A stretch of 64,000 nucleotides of DNA, taken from assembly GCA_017590115.1 (NCBI GenBank), contig JAGGNK010012559.1, forward strand, positions 1,967,236 to 2,031,235, given 5' to 3'. Shown piece after piece: positions 32,668 through 42,984 of the stretch; the first letter of the stretch is position 1; each line of letters starts with the position of its first letter. The notes beneath the pieces are model-generated. The model saw only the letters and a list, made by a program, of their open reading frames with translations. It did not search any database and was not told the origin of the DNA. This DNA is from Montifringilla adamsi. Lineage: Eukaryota; Chordata; Aves; Passeriformes; Passeridae. The translations under genes were made by a program, and so were the position numbers.

Positions 32668-32950
32668 ATCAGGGTCAGGGGTGGAGCTGCAGGGTCAGGG
32701 ATAGAGCTGGAGGGTCAGGAATGAAGTTGAAGAGTCAGGGATGGAGCTGCAGGGTCAGGGATGGAGCTGGAGGGTCAGGGATGAAGCTGAAGGGTCAGGG
32801 ATAGAGCTGGAGGGTCAGGGATGAAGTTGAAGAGTCAGGGATGGAGCTGCAGGGTCAGGGATGGAGCTGGAGGGTCAGGGATGAAGCTGAAGGGTCAGGG
32901 ATGGAGCCGTAGGGTCAGAGGTTGAGCTGGAGGGTCAGGGGTGGAGCTGG
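32668..32950. repeat. 20-bp minisatellite with 100-bp higher-order unit
   Basis: About fourteen copies of a 20-bp unit, 'agggtcagggatggagctgg' and variants (atgaagctga, atagagctgg, atggagctgc, atgaagttga). Five distinct variants in fixed order make a 100-bp unit, present twice in succession at 32701-32800 and 32801-32900 with one difference (A at 32720, G at 32820). This is the hallmark of a higher-order repeat made by duplication of a multi-unit block. Confidence 0.97.
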
Positions 32951-34034
32951 ACCTTCCTCCCCTCTCCCACAGGTTGCCCAGGGGATCCCAAGACCTCTCC
33001 TGCCCCCGAGCACAGCCCTGTTCCAGGGCAGAACAGGCTGCAGGGCAGCGAGCAGCCCGGGGCAGGATCAGGGCAGGGAGCAACTCCCAGCCTCCCAGCC
33101 GTGGGTATTTTTATCTCTTTCTCCATCCTGCCTGTTTGCCAGCTTTTTCCCTCAGGGCAACTTCCTCTTCTGGGGAGGTGAGAGAGCAGCAGCTCCCGAC
33201 CCCACACCACAAAGCATCCTCCATCCCTGAGCAAAGGGCTCAGCGCTCCCTCCATACCCCTGGTAATTACCTCAGCACACACCTTGGCTCCTAAGCACAT
33301 GGTTAGAAACAGATCAGTGTGAGACATCTCCTTAAGTCTCATCTGGGAATCGCTGCTATCACCGAGCCCTGCTTCCCCAGCCCAAGATGATTTACTCTGA
33401 TCTGCACTATTGATTTTATGGTGGGAAATGTGGTGATACCTAGAGAGAGAGTGAGACAGAGATTTGACTTATGTGAGCATGTGGGGAAGGCTCCAGTCCT
33501 CACCACAGTGCCTGCCTTTTCTGCATCTGTACCAGAATTATTTGTAGTGTTTTATGCACCCATCTGCTCCCTGCATGCTCTCTATAAATCTCACTGGCTC
33601 TCTCACACACACACATGTTTGCTTTCCATGTAGATTACTTATGATGAGAGTCTAATTAGACCTGGGGAAGCCTGCCTACAGAGCGAGCCTGGGGAGAGCT
33701 TAATTAAAGTCAATGGAGAAAATTATAGGGGGAAAGAAAAAAATAGGGCAGCAAGGAAAAAATATCAAGAAAGAAACCAAGGGGAAAGAAAGAGGCAGGG
33801 AAGCCAGAGCACCAGTGACGGAGTGTGTGAGCCTGCCAAGCTGCTGGGAAAGCCACCCTGAGCAGCAGGATCAAAGGCAGGACTCGGTGCTGTGGCCTGC
33901 AGAGGTTTGTGGGTCGGGAGTGGGGCTGGTGACAAGGTGGGTGGGTGACACAGCACCCTGCATGGGGCTGAGCAGGGATCCTGCCCTCTGCCCTCCTGCC
34001 GGGATGGATGCTGAGGGTGCTTGGGAGCACAGGG
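32951..34034. other. unassigned single-copy DNA
   Basis: No gene recognised. The part from about 33370 to 33800 is A+T- and purine-richer with short (CA)n and GAGA runs. Confidence 0.5.
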
Positions 34035-34226
34035 CTCTGGATCCTCTCCACGTGTGCCTTGAGCTGTGCTGCTCCCAGCCACACCCTGGATCTGTGAGCT
34101 GGGCAGCAGGAGGTGAGCAGGGTGCCCAGGCTCTGGATCCTCTCCACGTGTGCCTTGAGCTGTGCTGCTCCCAGCCACACCCTGGATCTGTGAGCTGGGC
34201 AGCAGGAGGTGAGCAGGGTGCCCAGG
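34035..34226. repeat. perfect 96-bp tandem duplication
   Basis: 34035-34130 and 34131-34226 are identical base for base as read here. A 96-bp unit is 32 codons, so a frame on each strand stays open across both copies and repeats its peptide; that is a by-product and not evidence of a gene. Complete identity implies a recent event, or an assembly artefact. Confidence 0.97.
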
Positions 34227-34459
34227 CTCTGCCTCCTTGCTGTGTCCATCCCCCAGGTCCCACTCTCGTTCTCACCCAGGAGTTTGCTGCCTCGTGCAGG
34301 GGGGATGTGAGTGATGGAGAGCCTGGTCTGGGAGGGCAGCAGGGATTTCAGGTGTCACCTCAGGGCACTGAGGGCACCCACGGTGGCCTCTGCAGGGCAG
34401 GACACTGTTCTCCCCCAGCAGTGGCACTGTGGAACCCAGTGACAGCTGGCATCTCTTTT
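34227..34459. other. unassigned spacer
   Basis: Nothing recognised. Confidence 0.4.
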
Positions 34460-34800
34460 AGAAAGTCTTGATTTAAAGACCACAAATGATGGAGAATCCA
34501 CCACATCTCTTAGCAAATTGCTCCAATAGTTAATTATACTCCCTGCTTAAAAGATGCATCTTATTTCCAATTTAGGTTTTTCTAGCTTCAGCTTCCAGCC
34601 AATGAATCTCATTACATTTTTTATCTGCTAGATTAAAAACCCCTCCATTATCAGAAATCTCCTCCCTCCATAAGTATTTATAGACTACGATCAAGTTGCC
34701 TCTTAACCTCCCCTTGATAAAGTAAATAAGCCGAGCCACTCCATCTCTCCCAGTCAGCCAGGCCTTGCACACCTCCACCCATTCCTGCTTTTCCCTGAGC
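34460..34800 (-). mobile_element. ancient CR1-like LINE relic
   Basis: A+T-rich text such as 'gatggagaatccaccacatc', 'aattgctccaatagttaatt', 'agcttccagccaatgaatct', 'ctccctccataagtatttat' and 'caagttgcctcttaacctcc' has the layout of old amniote CR1 3' regions in minus orientation. It is much more diverged and less GC-rich than the other CR1s here, so it predates them. Exact subfamily unknown. Confidence 0.55.
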
Positions 34801-34873
34801 CTTGCACCATCCTGGGCCAAGCCCCTGGGCAGGGCAGCTGAGGGGTGCTGGGGAAGATGAAACAGGAAAGCCT

Positions 34874-35480
34874 TGGAAATACGATTGCCTGGCAGAAGAT
34901 TTTGAGAATATGGAAACTGCAGGCAAGATTGAAATGAAAGCAAGCTTGGAGATACCTTACTTACTGAACAACTGGAAAACAATGGCATGGCCAGCTGAAG
35001 GTAATCCCCTTTTGATGAAACAATCCCCTCTGCTGCAGACAGGCCCAAGGGTCAGAGCAGACCCTACTAGCTGGGCAGAAGGGCCCAAAGAGTCGTTTTT
35101 AGGGTTTAAAATGTAACACAGTATGGCAATGCAATGATTCTTCTAGGCTGTATGTAAATGCCATAGGATTTGTATCTTGTACTAGACTGGCTAGTGAGAA
35201 TTAGAATATTCAGCACAGAAGATTTATGGTATTGTAACGGGAACTTTGCTCTCTTTTACTCTTTTGCCCTCTCTCTTTTACTCTTTACTCTTCCTCGCTC
35301 TCTCATTCTCTCTTTACCCCTCTCTTTACCTGTCTCTCCCTCTCTGGGCCTGCTCCGAGCTGTGGCTGCAGCTCCCAGCAGGGCCCTGCACCCAGGGCCT
35401 TGGCAATAAACCGCAAATTCCAGACCTGGCTGCAGAGATCTCTCATCTCCATCCATCCTGACCGTCCTATCCCCCGTGGC
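34874..35480 (+). mobile_element. solo LTR, AATAAACCGC-type
   Basis: Starts near 'tggaaatacgattgcctggc' and runs through 'gaaatgaaagcaagcttgga', an A+T U3, 'tatggtattgtaacgggaac', a long CT tract (35252-35345), a GC segment, and 'ggccttggcaataaaccgca' with the AATAAA signal. The U5-like end is 'gagatctctcatctccatcc'. The 5' part is related to the LTR at 22490. It sits beside the ancient CR1 relic. The 3' limit is estimated. No gag/pol/env frame is present. Confidence 0.8.
35252..35345 (+). repeat. CT-rich tract in the LTR
   Basis: Almost pure pyrimidine, with repeated 'ctctttta' and 'ctctctc' words, inside the R/U5-proximal part of the 34.9-kb LTR. It is mirror-like and could form triplex DNA. 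Confidence 0.85.
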
Positions 35481-35637
35481 TCCTCCAAGGGGGGCTGTCC
35501 TGGGCTGTGCCATGGCAGGCTGTGCCACGCTGCAGCCGCAGGAGGGTTTGGTGTGGGGAAGGAGCCCTCGGTGCTCGGGGTGTGCCAGCACCGAGGAGAG
35601 CCCACAGGGAGCATGGAGGGGACAGGCGAGGGGAGAT
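35481..35637. other. spacer between two LTRs
   Basis: About 160 bp of GC-rich DNA separating LTRs of two different families; nothing recognised. Confidence 0.45.
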
Positions 35638-36000
35638 GTAACCCCACATTTCTCTTCACAGAGAAAAGCAAGGCACAATTCTTCCCAAGAATATTCTTAT
35701 CATTTGCTGTGCCTGTGTTCGTGCCAAAGTAGGATGCACTATGGAGATTGTTTGCCCAGAGTGATGGGGTTTTGTTTCCTTGGCCTACCAGGGCCAAGAG
35801 TTTGTGTGTGTGTGTGTCAGGACTGTCGGTGACAGGCACGAGATTCTGGGCAGTTGTGTGCAGAGTGAGTGCTTGGCAGATTCAGTTTAGATGTAATGCA
35901 ATATAGTGTAATATAGTATAGAATAATATAGTATAATAAAGTAATGAATTAGCCTTCTGATAAGATGGAGTCAGATGCATCATTTCTCTCCCCTCGTCAG
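35638..36000 (+). mobile_element. solo LTR, GT-bearing subfamily (copy 2)
   Basis: About 363 bp from 'tgtaaccccacatttctctt' to 'ctcccctcgtca', matching 2635-3100 and 46439-46857. The GT site holds seven units (35804-35817). Compared with copy 1 it lacks about 30 bp after 'aattcttcccaag'. The A+T part near 35895-35945 includes 'agtataataaagtaatgaat', which supplies AATAAA. Confidence 0.88.
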
Positions 36001-36034
36001 GGGTTCCCTGTGAACACCACAGGGAGAAGCAGTT

Positions 36035-36300
36035 GGGAATTGTGGGGCTACTGGGGCTGGAAAAGGCCTTCAGGAATGTCAAGTCCAGCCTTCACTGAAT
36101 CCCACCGTGCCCACTGAGCCATGTCATGGAGTGCCACAGCTGCTTGGGGTTGAACACTTCCAGGGATGGAGACTCAGCACTGCCTGAGCAGCCCCTTCCA
36201 ATGCCTGACCACTCCCTGGGTAAATAAACCTTTCCTGATATCCAGCCTGAATCTCCTGAGCTGCCACTTGAGGCCATTTCCTCTCGACTACTTGTTCCCC
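36035..36300 (-). mobile_element. CR1 LINE, 3' region
   Basis: Plus-strand text 'ctggaaaaggccttcaggaa', 'tgtcaagtccagccttcact', 'ttccagggatggagactcag' and 'cctttcctgatatccagcct' is a reversed CR1 3' end. It stops near 36300, where a second CR1 starts. Confidence 0.9.
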
Positions 36301-36307
36301 AGGAGCA

Positions 36308-36800
36308 GAGCCATGGAATTTTTCAGTTTGGGAGGGATCTTTAAGGTTGAGATCAGCTGTTCTCCAGCACTGCCATGTCCCAGCACTAACCCAGGTTAGC
36401 TGCCACATCCAGACTACTTTAATTCCTCCACCACTGGATGGGGACTCCACCACTGCCCTGGGCAGCTGTGCCAGGGCTTGATCATCCTTTCAGTGAAGAA
36501 ATTGTTTGTAATCTTCATTCTCATCCTCACCCAGTAGAACTTGAGGCCATTCCCTCTCCTCCTGTCCCTGTTCCCTGGAGCACAGCCCGACCCCCCTGGC
36601 TGTCCCCTCCTGTCAGGAGTTGTGCAGAGCCACAAGGTCCCCCCTGAGCCTCCTTTTCTCCAGGCTGAGCCCCTTCCCAGCTCCCTCAGCCTCTCCTGGG
36701 GCTCCAGACCCTTCCAAGCTCTGTTAGCTCCCCTGGTCACTCTCCAGCATTTCAATGTCTGTCTTATCACGAGGGGCACAAAACCGACCCCAGAATCTGA
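36308..36800 (-). mobile_element. CR1 LINE, longer 3' region
   Basis: Starts 'agccatggaatttttcagtt' and 'tgggagggatctttaaggtt', then 'tggggactccaccactgccc', 'ttgaggccattccctctcct', 'aggttccccctgagcctcct'-type text and 'tctccaggctgagccccttc', ending near 'gggcacaaaaccgaccccag'. It is head-to-tail with the shorter copy at 36035 and is one of the longest CR1 pieces in the window. Confidence 0.9.
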
Positions 36801-37465
36801 GGATGGACCTGCTGGTAAGAGGGAAACAGGAGAAGAGAGAGGTTTGATGCAGGGAGAACAACCTGGCAGCTGGGCAGGGGTGAGGGCAGCAGCATTGTGG
36901 GGGCAGGACCTGCAGCATCAGAGTGCAAAGTCAGCCGGGGGTGATGCTGCTGCACCAAAATCGCTCAGCAAGGAGAGCTGGGCAAGAGCATCTGTGCAGG
37001 CAGCAGGGAAGGAGCAGAAGGACCCATAGGGACAGGTCTGGGGGCTCTGGCAGCTCTCAGAGAGGCTCAGCCCAGGTTCAGGGTCATCTGTGCCCCTCTC
37101 AGAAGGTGCAGCCTGGGAAACAGTGGAGACTTCACCTGAGTGATGATGAGAACATCTGGAGAAGCTGAGCTGGGAAATCTCTTCTATTTTGGGTCTGTGC
37201 TGCTGGCAGAGGTGTGCTGAGCTCCCCCAGGACTGTCCTGTCTAGGACAATTTGGCACCAGTGGTGCAGACATCTCTTCAGCAGCTGCTTGTCCTGCAGC
37301 CGTGTTGGCAAGCACAGCTGAGCTCCCTTCCAAGAGAGAGGCCTTGGCTGAGGAGTGTCCCTTCACAGGGCTGCTCCAGCCCTGCAGCCTGAGCAGACCC
37401 AGCTGGGAGCGGGGCAGGATGGGCTGATGCCCTGGCAGCATCATTATGGGGTGCCAAACAGACAC
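36801..37465. other. unassigned single-copy DNA
   Basis: No gene recognised. Confidence 0.5.
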
Positions 37466-37910
37466 CCCCAGGAATGGGACCCCAAAACCCCCTAAATGGG
37501 ACCCCCAAAACCCCCAAATTGGGATCCCAAAAATCCCTTAAATGGGACCTCTGCAAGAATGGGAAGCCAAAACCTCCAGAAAGGGACACCAAAGTCCCCA
37601 AATTGGGACCCAAAATCCCCAGATTCAGACCCCAAGGTCCCCAAATCAGGACCTCAAAAATCCCACAAATAGGACCCCAAACCCCACAAGAATGGGGACC
37701 CCAAAACCCCCAAATTGGGACCCTAAACCCCACAAGAATGGGACCCCAAGACCCCCTAAATGGGACTCTCACAAGAATGGGACCCCAAAAGCTCCAGAAA
37801 GGGACCCCAAAGTCCCCAAATTGGGATCCAAAATCCCCTATATGGGACCCCAAAACCCACCAAATTCAGAATCCTCAAAAATCCCCCAAATGGGACTCCC
37901 CTAAACGCCC
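37466..37910. repeat. minisatellite, core GGGACCCCAAAACCCCCAAAT
   Basis: About twenty diverged copies of a 19-25 bp unit built from 'gggaccccaaa' plus 'acccccaaatt' or 'cacaagaat'. Unit length is irregular, so the array is older or more slippage-prone than the one at 32.7 kb. The C-rich strand with repeated CCCC and AAAA words also resembles an i-motif/G4 sequence. It gives spurious Pro/Lys/Trp/Gly-rich frames on both strands. Confidence 0.95.
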
Positions 37911-39261
37911 TCCACAACTGGCTTTGGCAGTGCCATCACTTCTCCCCCACTGCTGGGCACTTCCTGGACCAGCACTGTGTCCTTGGCAGGAGCTGTACCC
38001 AGAATTCTGGAACCTGATGGGAACATTGCAGCCTGTGCAGGCTGGGAACTGCTTCCCATGGCCTGCAGCCTTCAGGGCCTGCCCCTGCCCTGTGTGCCCA
38101 CGTCCCCTGGTGTGTGACAAATCCCCCAGACAAGGGCAGTGCTGTAGGGAGCACTGGCTCCCCGTGGCTCTGCTCCTTCCCCTCCTCTGTGTTCCAGCCT
38201 GCCAGATCCTCTCCGTTTGGGCTGAGCAAGGGGATTCCTGAAAAGCAGAGATGCAGATGTGCTTCCGCTCACAACATCCAGCTGTGCGTTCCAGCGCCAT
38301 CAGCTTAACCTCATCCTCGCCAGCTGCCAGCTGGAGCATCTTGGAGCAGGGCTGTGCCCAAAGCCACCTCCTCTTGCATGCTGGAGAGCCAGGAGCTCGG
38401 GGTCTGGGGCAGTGCAGGGCCCAGCAGGCTCTGGGGAGAGCAGGATGCTGCTGTGTGCACAGGCAGCACGCGGGGGGAGGCTGCCTCCAGCCCTGGAAGC
38501 CTCTCACACCCCCAGCTGCAGACCCTGGCTCGTCCTGCCTGGTGTCAGATGCAATAAGGGAGATGAGCTCCCCCAGCACGGCCAGCACACACTGTGTGGT
38601 CTCCCTCTGGCTTTAGGCTCCCAGAATTTCTTCTTCTCTCTGAGAGATGTCAGGTTGAATAAAACTAAATAGATCCTGATGGAGGAAAACTGCAGTTAAG
38701 TGGGTTGGCTGACTGCTTGGCTTCTTTTTGTTTTGTTTTTTAACTTGTCACAGTGAGAAAGCCACCAGGGAAATGTTCTGGCAGGCCCTCGGTCACGGTC
38801 CCCCGCTCTTCCAGGCCATCTCCCCTGAGTCTGGTTAGCTCTGCCTCCCTGCCAGGACAGGAGGCCACTGCAGTCCCAGAAGAAGGGTCAGCACCTGACA
38901 AGTGTGAAATGGAACTTGTGTCACCTTGTGCCTGCATGATTAGGAGAGGATCGCCCGTCCCTGGTGGCTCTGGGCCAGCAGGGCCCTGCCCCCTGTGTCA
39001 CCCCAGGGGCAGAGGGGAGCCCAGGACAGTGACCGGGGGGCAGACAGAGCCCATCCCGTGGGGGTGCCCTGCTGGAGGCTGGGCAGGACAGGGACAAGCC
39101 CTGAGTCCTTGCAGAATGAGCAGATCTCGTGATCCCAGTGTGCATCTCGTGATGTTTTTCACCCACGCAGCCCCTGCTCCCAGCATCACATGAGCCCTGG
39201 TGCTCCTTCAGCTGTGCCCGTTTCCAAGGCACATGGTTTGGGGACTGGTTGGAAATGGGAT
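37911..39261. other. unassigned single-copy DNA
   Basis: About 1.35 kb with no recognised exon. A small A+T-rich patch lies at 38610-38750. Confidence 0.5.
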
Positions 39262-39445
39262 GGTCATGGAATCACAGACTCACAGAATGGCTTGGATTGG
39301 ACCTTGAAAACCATCCAGTGCCACCCCTGCCATGGCAGGGACACCTCCCACTGTCCCAGGGGCTCCAAGTCCCATCCAGCCTGGCCTTGGGCACTGCCAG
39401 GGATCCAGGGGCAGCCACAGCTTCCCTGGGTAGCCACGATGGATA
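39262..39445 (-). mobile_element. CR1 LINE, 3'-terminal fragment
   Basis: Plus-strand text 'ggaatcacagactcacagaa', 'tggcttggattggaccttga', 'cccctgccatggcagggaca', 'catccagcctggccttgggc' and 'gggatccaggggcagccaca' is a reversed, well-preserved CR1 3' end. Confidence 0.93.
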
Positions 39446-39549
39446 AAACCAGCCCAAGAAGGCAGGATGTGCTCCATCACCTGTGTTGAAATCTGATTTT
39501 TGAGCTTGACTTATAATTCTGGGCAAGGCTAATTTGCATTTTCCCTTAC

Positions 39550-39801
39550 CTGAAAGCCATCAGCCAACAGGACCAGAGCACCTGAGAGGCAGCATCCAAC
39601 AGTTCTGATGAGGAAAAACACGGGATGGGTGTGAAATAGTGGCTGCTGAGGAGCTGCTCCAGCTCCCCATCCCATCTTGAAAGCCTGGCTCTCAAGAGCT
39701 CCTGCAGAGGCTGACAAGGTGGAACAGCAGACAGAGATGTTTGGGGTTCTCTCATTACAACATGCCAAAAGAAAATGTCATCATTTTGGAGAAATTTCTC
39801 T
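39550..39801 (-). CDS. candidate internal protein-coding exon, protein unrecognised
   Basis: Read on the minus strand, a 252-bp segment is bounded by a good acceptor ('gatgttttgcag', with a branch-site-like 'ttgctgac' about 20 bp upstream) and a strong donor ('ctttcag' then 'gtaagg'). One frame is open throughout: it takes one base from the preceding codon, 83 full codons, and leaves two bases, so the exon is symmetric in phase and skippable without frameshift. The peptide is not low-complexity: it has a Glu/Lys/Phe/Leu start, an FFWHVV stretch, a helical LQELLRARLSRWDGELEQLL segment, a SHYFTPIPC piece and a hydrophobic, Trp-rich C-terminal part ending LMAFR. I do not recognise the protein. 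Partner exons were not found nearby. Alternatives: chance open frame, or exon of a decayed gene. Confidence 0.4.
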
Positions 39802-40291
39802 CTGCAAAACATCTCCCAAAGTCAGCAAAGACCAAGCCCAGAAGATCATGCAAATGCAGCAAGTGAAAGGAATTCAAAACTCTGCTTCAAAACACGTTTT
39901 GGTGCTGACCGTGGTGTTGGTGCTGGGTTGAACTTAAAGCTCTTTTCCAACCTTAATGTCCCTTTGAAAATTCACCTCAGGGCACTGGAGCTGCTCCACT
40001 CCATGCCCAGATGTGTGCACGAGCTGAGGCCAGCTCTGCTGTCCCTCCTTGGCCACACAGGACCATTGACAGCACAGGTACCCCGTGGCACCTCTGCTCC
40101 CAAAGGCAGGGCACAGAACCCCGGGTAACCCACAGAGCTCTCAGAGCATCTTTGGCCCAAGGTCAGCTCACACCTGCTGAACTTCACCCAGAAGAGTTGT
40201 CTCTGGTCAGAGGAATGGGACCCAGATTCCATGGAATGGGACCCAGATTCTGGGAATGGTGGGGATTGGCACGCTGAGCAGAAATACAATC
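39802..40291. other. unassigned DNA, putative intron of the candidate exon
   Basis: No further exon or repeat recognised. Confidence 0.4.
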
Positions 40292-40502
40292 CTCTCCTGG
40301 AGCTTCCTCTCTGGATTTTAGAGGTGCTGAGGACAACAGGGCAGCATCCATGACTTTGGGGGCTCAGCTCAGTAATTCCTTCCTGGTGTGTTGGAATTCT
40401 CTCCTGGAGCTTCCTCTCTGGATTTTTAGAGGTGCTGAGGACAGCAGGGCAGCATCCATGACTTTGGGGGCTCAGCTCAGTAATTCCTTCCTGGTGTGTT
40501 GG
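40292..40502. repeat. 107-bp tandem duplication
   Basis: Two adjacent copies, from 40292 and from 40399, starting 'ctctcctggagcttcctctc' and ending 'ttccttcctggtgtgttgg'. They differ by one inserted T and one A/G change as read here. It is recent or little-decayed, with no transposon features. Confidence 0.95.
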
Positions 40503-42540
40503 CTCGAGCTCACACAGGGGTGATGAACCATCCAGTGGGATAGAAGGGAAGTGCCAGGTCCCAGTGAAATCCCAACCACCAGCTGCCCACAGGGCCCCTC
40601 TGGAGCCCTGTGCCCTGGATCTCATCACATCCCCCATGCCCTGGGGTGTGACAAATCCTGCCGTGACATTGCCAGGAGCAGCAGAAACAGGCCAGTCATA
40701 GACTTTTCTCTGAAATATTTTCTTCTAGTTTTTTCCAGGTGTCCTCATGTTCCTCCCAAACTCAGCCTTTTCAGACCTGGGGCTTTGTCTCTTCCATTTT
40801 TTTATTTTCTTCTTTTCAGTCTTATCTCTTTTTCCTTTTTGGTGAAGGAGGAAATGAAACCAGTGGAATTTTTTAGGTCATTAAAACTGAGATCATTCCA
40901 AAACACTGCTTTTCTTTTAAAGAACAGGAATTTAATATCATTTTTGCTGATCTAATGTTGTAATGTTTCACTGATGTCTGACCACAGCAGATTTCAGAGA
41001 GCCCCACTGAAGACACCTCTGATACCTGAATGTGTCCAGACCAGATCCCAGATCTCCTGTGAGTATTTTGGGTCCCACCAGCTGATCCAAACTTGTTCCA
41101 TGAGCAAGAAAATAAACAGAGCAGCTTGGTGCAGACACCAAACAAGGGGCAGACACAGCAGGGAGCCATCCCCATCTTCTGCCCAGGAATCACCCATCTG
41201 CTGTGCCACCCTCACCCAGCACATTGAAGCTCTGGCATTTTCTGGGACCTGTGATGTCTGTGGTGGCAGCAGCACCAGGAAATAAAGACAGATCTCTGCT
41301 GAGCTCTACCATCAGAGCATGAGGCCAGAAATGTGTCCGTGACAGGATGGCAGGTGATTGTTCTCCTTCCCTTTACCACTGAGGGCTCTCCAATGTGGTC
41401 CAATTTGTGTTCTGCTCTTGAGGGACGGTAGAAAAGTTTGGACAGGGGTGACTTTGCACTGAAACATCTCACACCTCCCAGGGAGGAGCACTCAGCATTT
41501 CCCGTGGGAGAGGGCACACCTTTAACCATGCTCTTCTAACAGGCTCCCACTGAGTGGGGCTTGCCACTGCTCTTTGGTCATGACTTTTCCATGAGAAACA
41601 AATCCTGGTGCTGTGCAGGAGCACAGAGGTCTCTGAGCATCTCAGGAATCAGAGATGGGCTGGAAATCAAACCCTGGGCGTGCAGGGCAGCCACCTCTCC
41701 TCACTGCAGCTGAGAGTGATCAAACCAAGGCTGGATTTTCCTAAGAGAGGCTCCAAAAACCTGAATTCCAAGCTGCACTCGCCCATGCCCCCACCCTCAG
41801 ACCATGAGGCTGAACCTTCACCCTGATCCCTCTGAGATGGAGCCTCTGCTCGGCTCCAGACATCTCCAAAGTGTTTTGTCCCAGCCACAGGGGTTTGAAC
41901 ATCGTCTTCCCTCCACTGCTGTGCCGTGGGGGTGGGAGAGGGGAGCTCAGGACCGTGGTGGTGAGAGGGAGGGATCCCGTGGAGGCTGGGGCTGTGCTGG
42001 CACACCAGAGCGAGGTGCTGCTGCTCACTGCTGATTTATTGGCAGGGCTGGTAGGTGTTGCATTGGGTTAAGTATTAACAGATCTCATGAGCCTCATTAG
42101 CTGTCCTCTTTTCACTCTCCAGCTGAAGAGTTACTGCTCCAAAATCTATAGTGCCTTGGCAGCTGCCTGGCTGATTCCCAGCTTAACCCTCACGGGGCTG
42201 CTCCCTGCCATCCCCGTGCACCAACCACAGACATGCCAGTCCTGGGGTGTCCTGCTGCTGGCCAGCGAGGCCTCCTGGACCATTGCCAGGCACATCCCTG
42301 CCCTCCAGAAGCCAGAGGCTTCTGAGCAGAGAGCCAGCCCTCCCCAGCCCTCCTGCAGACATGCCAGCAAAAGTGGCTCCTGGGCAGACCCCTGAGCACT
42401 GGGACATCCCCTGCTCAGCTGGGAGCAGCCCATGGGTCTGCAGGAGGGATCTGCCTGGCTGAGGGTGGTACCTGCCCATTGGCATCTCCACCAGGCTCAG
42501 CCTCCCAGCTAGGTCCCTCAGCCCCGGTGATGCAGGTGCC
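40503..42540. other. unassigned single-copy DNA
   Basis: About 2 kb with no recognised exon, RNA or transposon. The part from about 40700 to 40970 is T-rich. Confidence 0.5.
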
Positions 42541-42672
42541 ACCTGAACCCACCTGAACCCATCTGAGCCCAACTGAACCCATATGAACCCACCTGAACCC
42601 ATCAGAACCCACCTGAACCCATCTGAACCCACCTGAACTCATCAGAACCCACCTGAGCCCACCTGAACCCAT
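42541..42672. repeat. 10-bp minisatellite, core ACCTGAACCC
   Basis: Thirteen 10-bp units in strict register, alternating 'acctgaaccc' with 'atctgaaccc', 'atcagaaccc' or 'aactgaaccc', so much of it is a 20-bp dimer. The minus strand gives a Gly/Ser/Trp/Val/Gln repeat frame that is an artefact. Confidence 0.97.
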
Positions 42673-42678
42673 CACCTC

Positions 42679-42979
42679 TGACAGTCTGGTTAGAGAAAAA
42701 GTCAGAGAAGCTTTCCCAAGCATTGTTCTGGGGAGTTTTGAGAAAGCTCAGAGAAAGAATTAAAATAATCCTTCATCTTTGCAGCTGGTGTTTTGAACTT
42801 GTAAGCTGTTAACAAGAGTGTTATTCCTAAATACCCAACGGTGTGAGGACTGCTTACTGAGGACCAAGCAGGTCCAGCTTCTTGGAACAGTCTATAAAAG
42901 AATGAGAAGTCCAATAAACTTTGCATTTCCTTCTGAGATTGGAGTTGTGTCGCTTCATTCAGCCATCCCTAATACAACA
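42679..42979 (+). mobile_element. solo LTR with visible TATA box and AATAAA
   Basis: About 300 bp ending 'atccctaatacaaca'. It has 'aacagtctataaaagaatga' (TATA box at about 42892) and 'agaagtccaataaactttgc' (AATAAA) some 20 bp later, then a short U5 'ttgtgtcgcttcattcagcc'. This compact layout is typical of avian retroviral LTRs. The 5' end may be at 42679 or 42687. It lies between two minisatellites. No internal genes. Confidence 0.78.
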
Positions 42980-42984
42980 GTGAC

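Noticed and set aside
36541..37029. 162-codon plus-strand frame
   Set aside because: First half is CR1 read antisense; no protein evidence.
37466..37910. Direct-repeat array considered as a CRISPR-like array
   Set aside because: Repeats are contiguous and irregular without unique spacers, and the genome is vertebrate; it is a minisatellite.
41212..41529. Minus-strand frame with fairly protein-like composition
   Set aside because: No matching splice sites at its edges and no recognisable domain; kept only as unassigned DNA.
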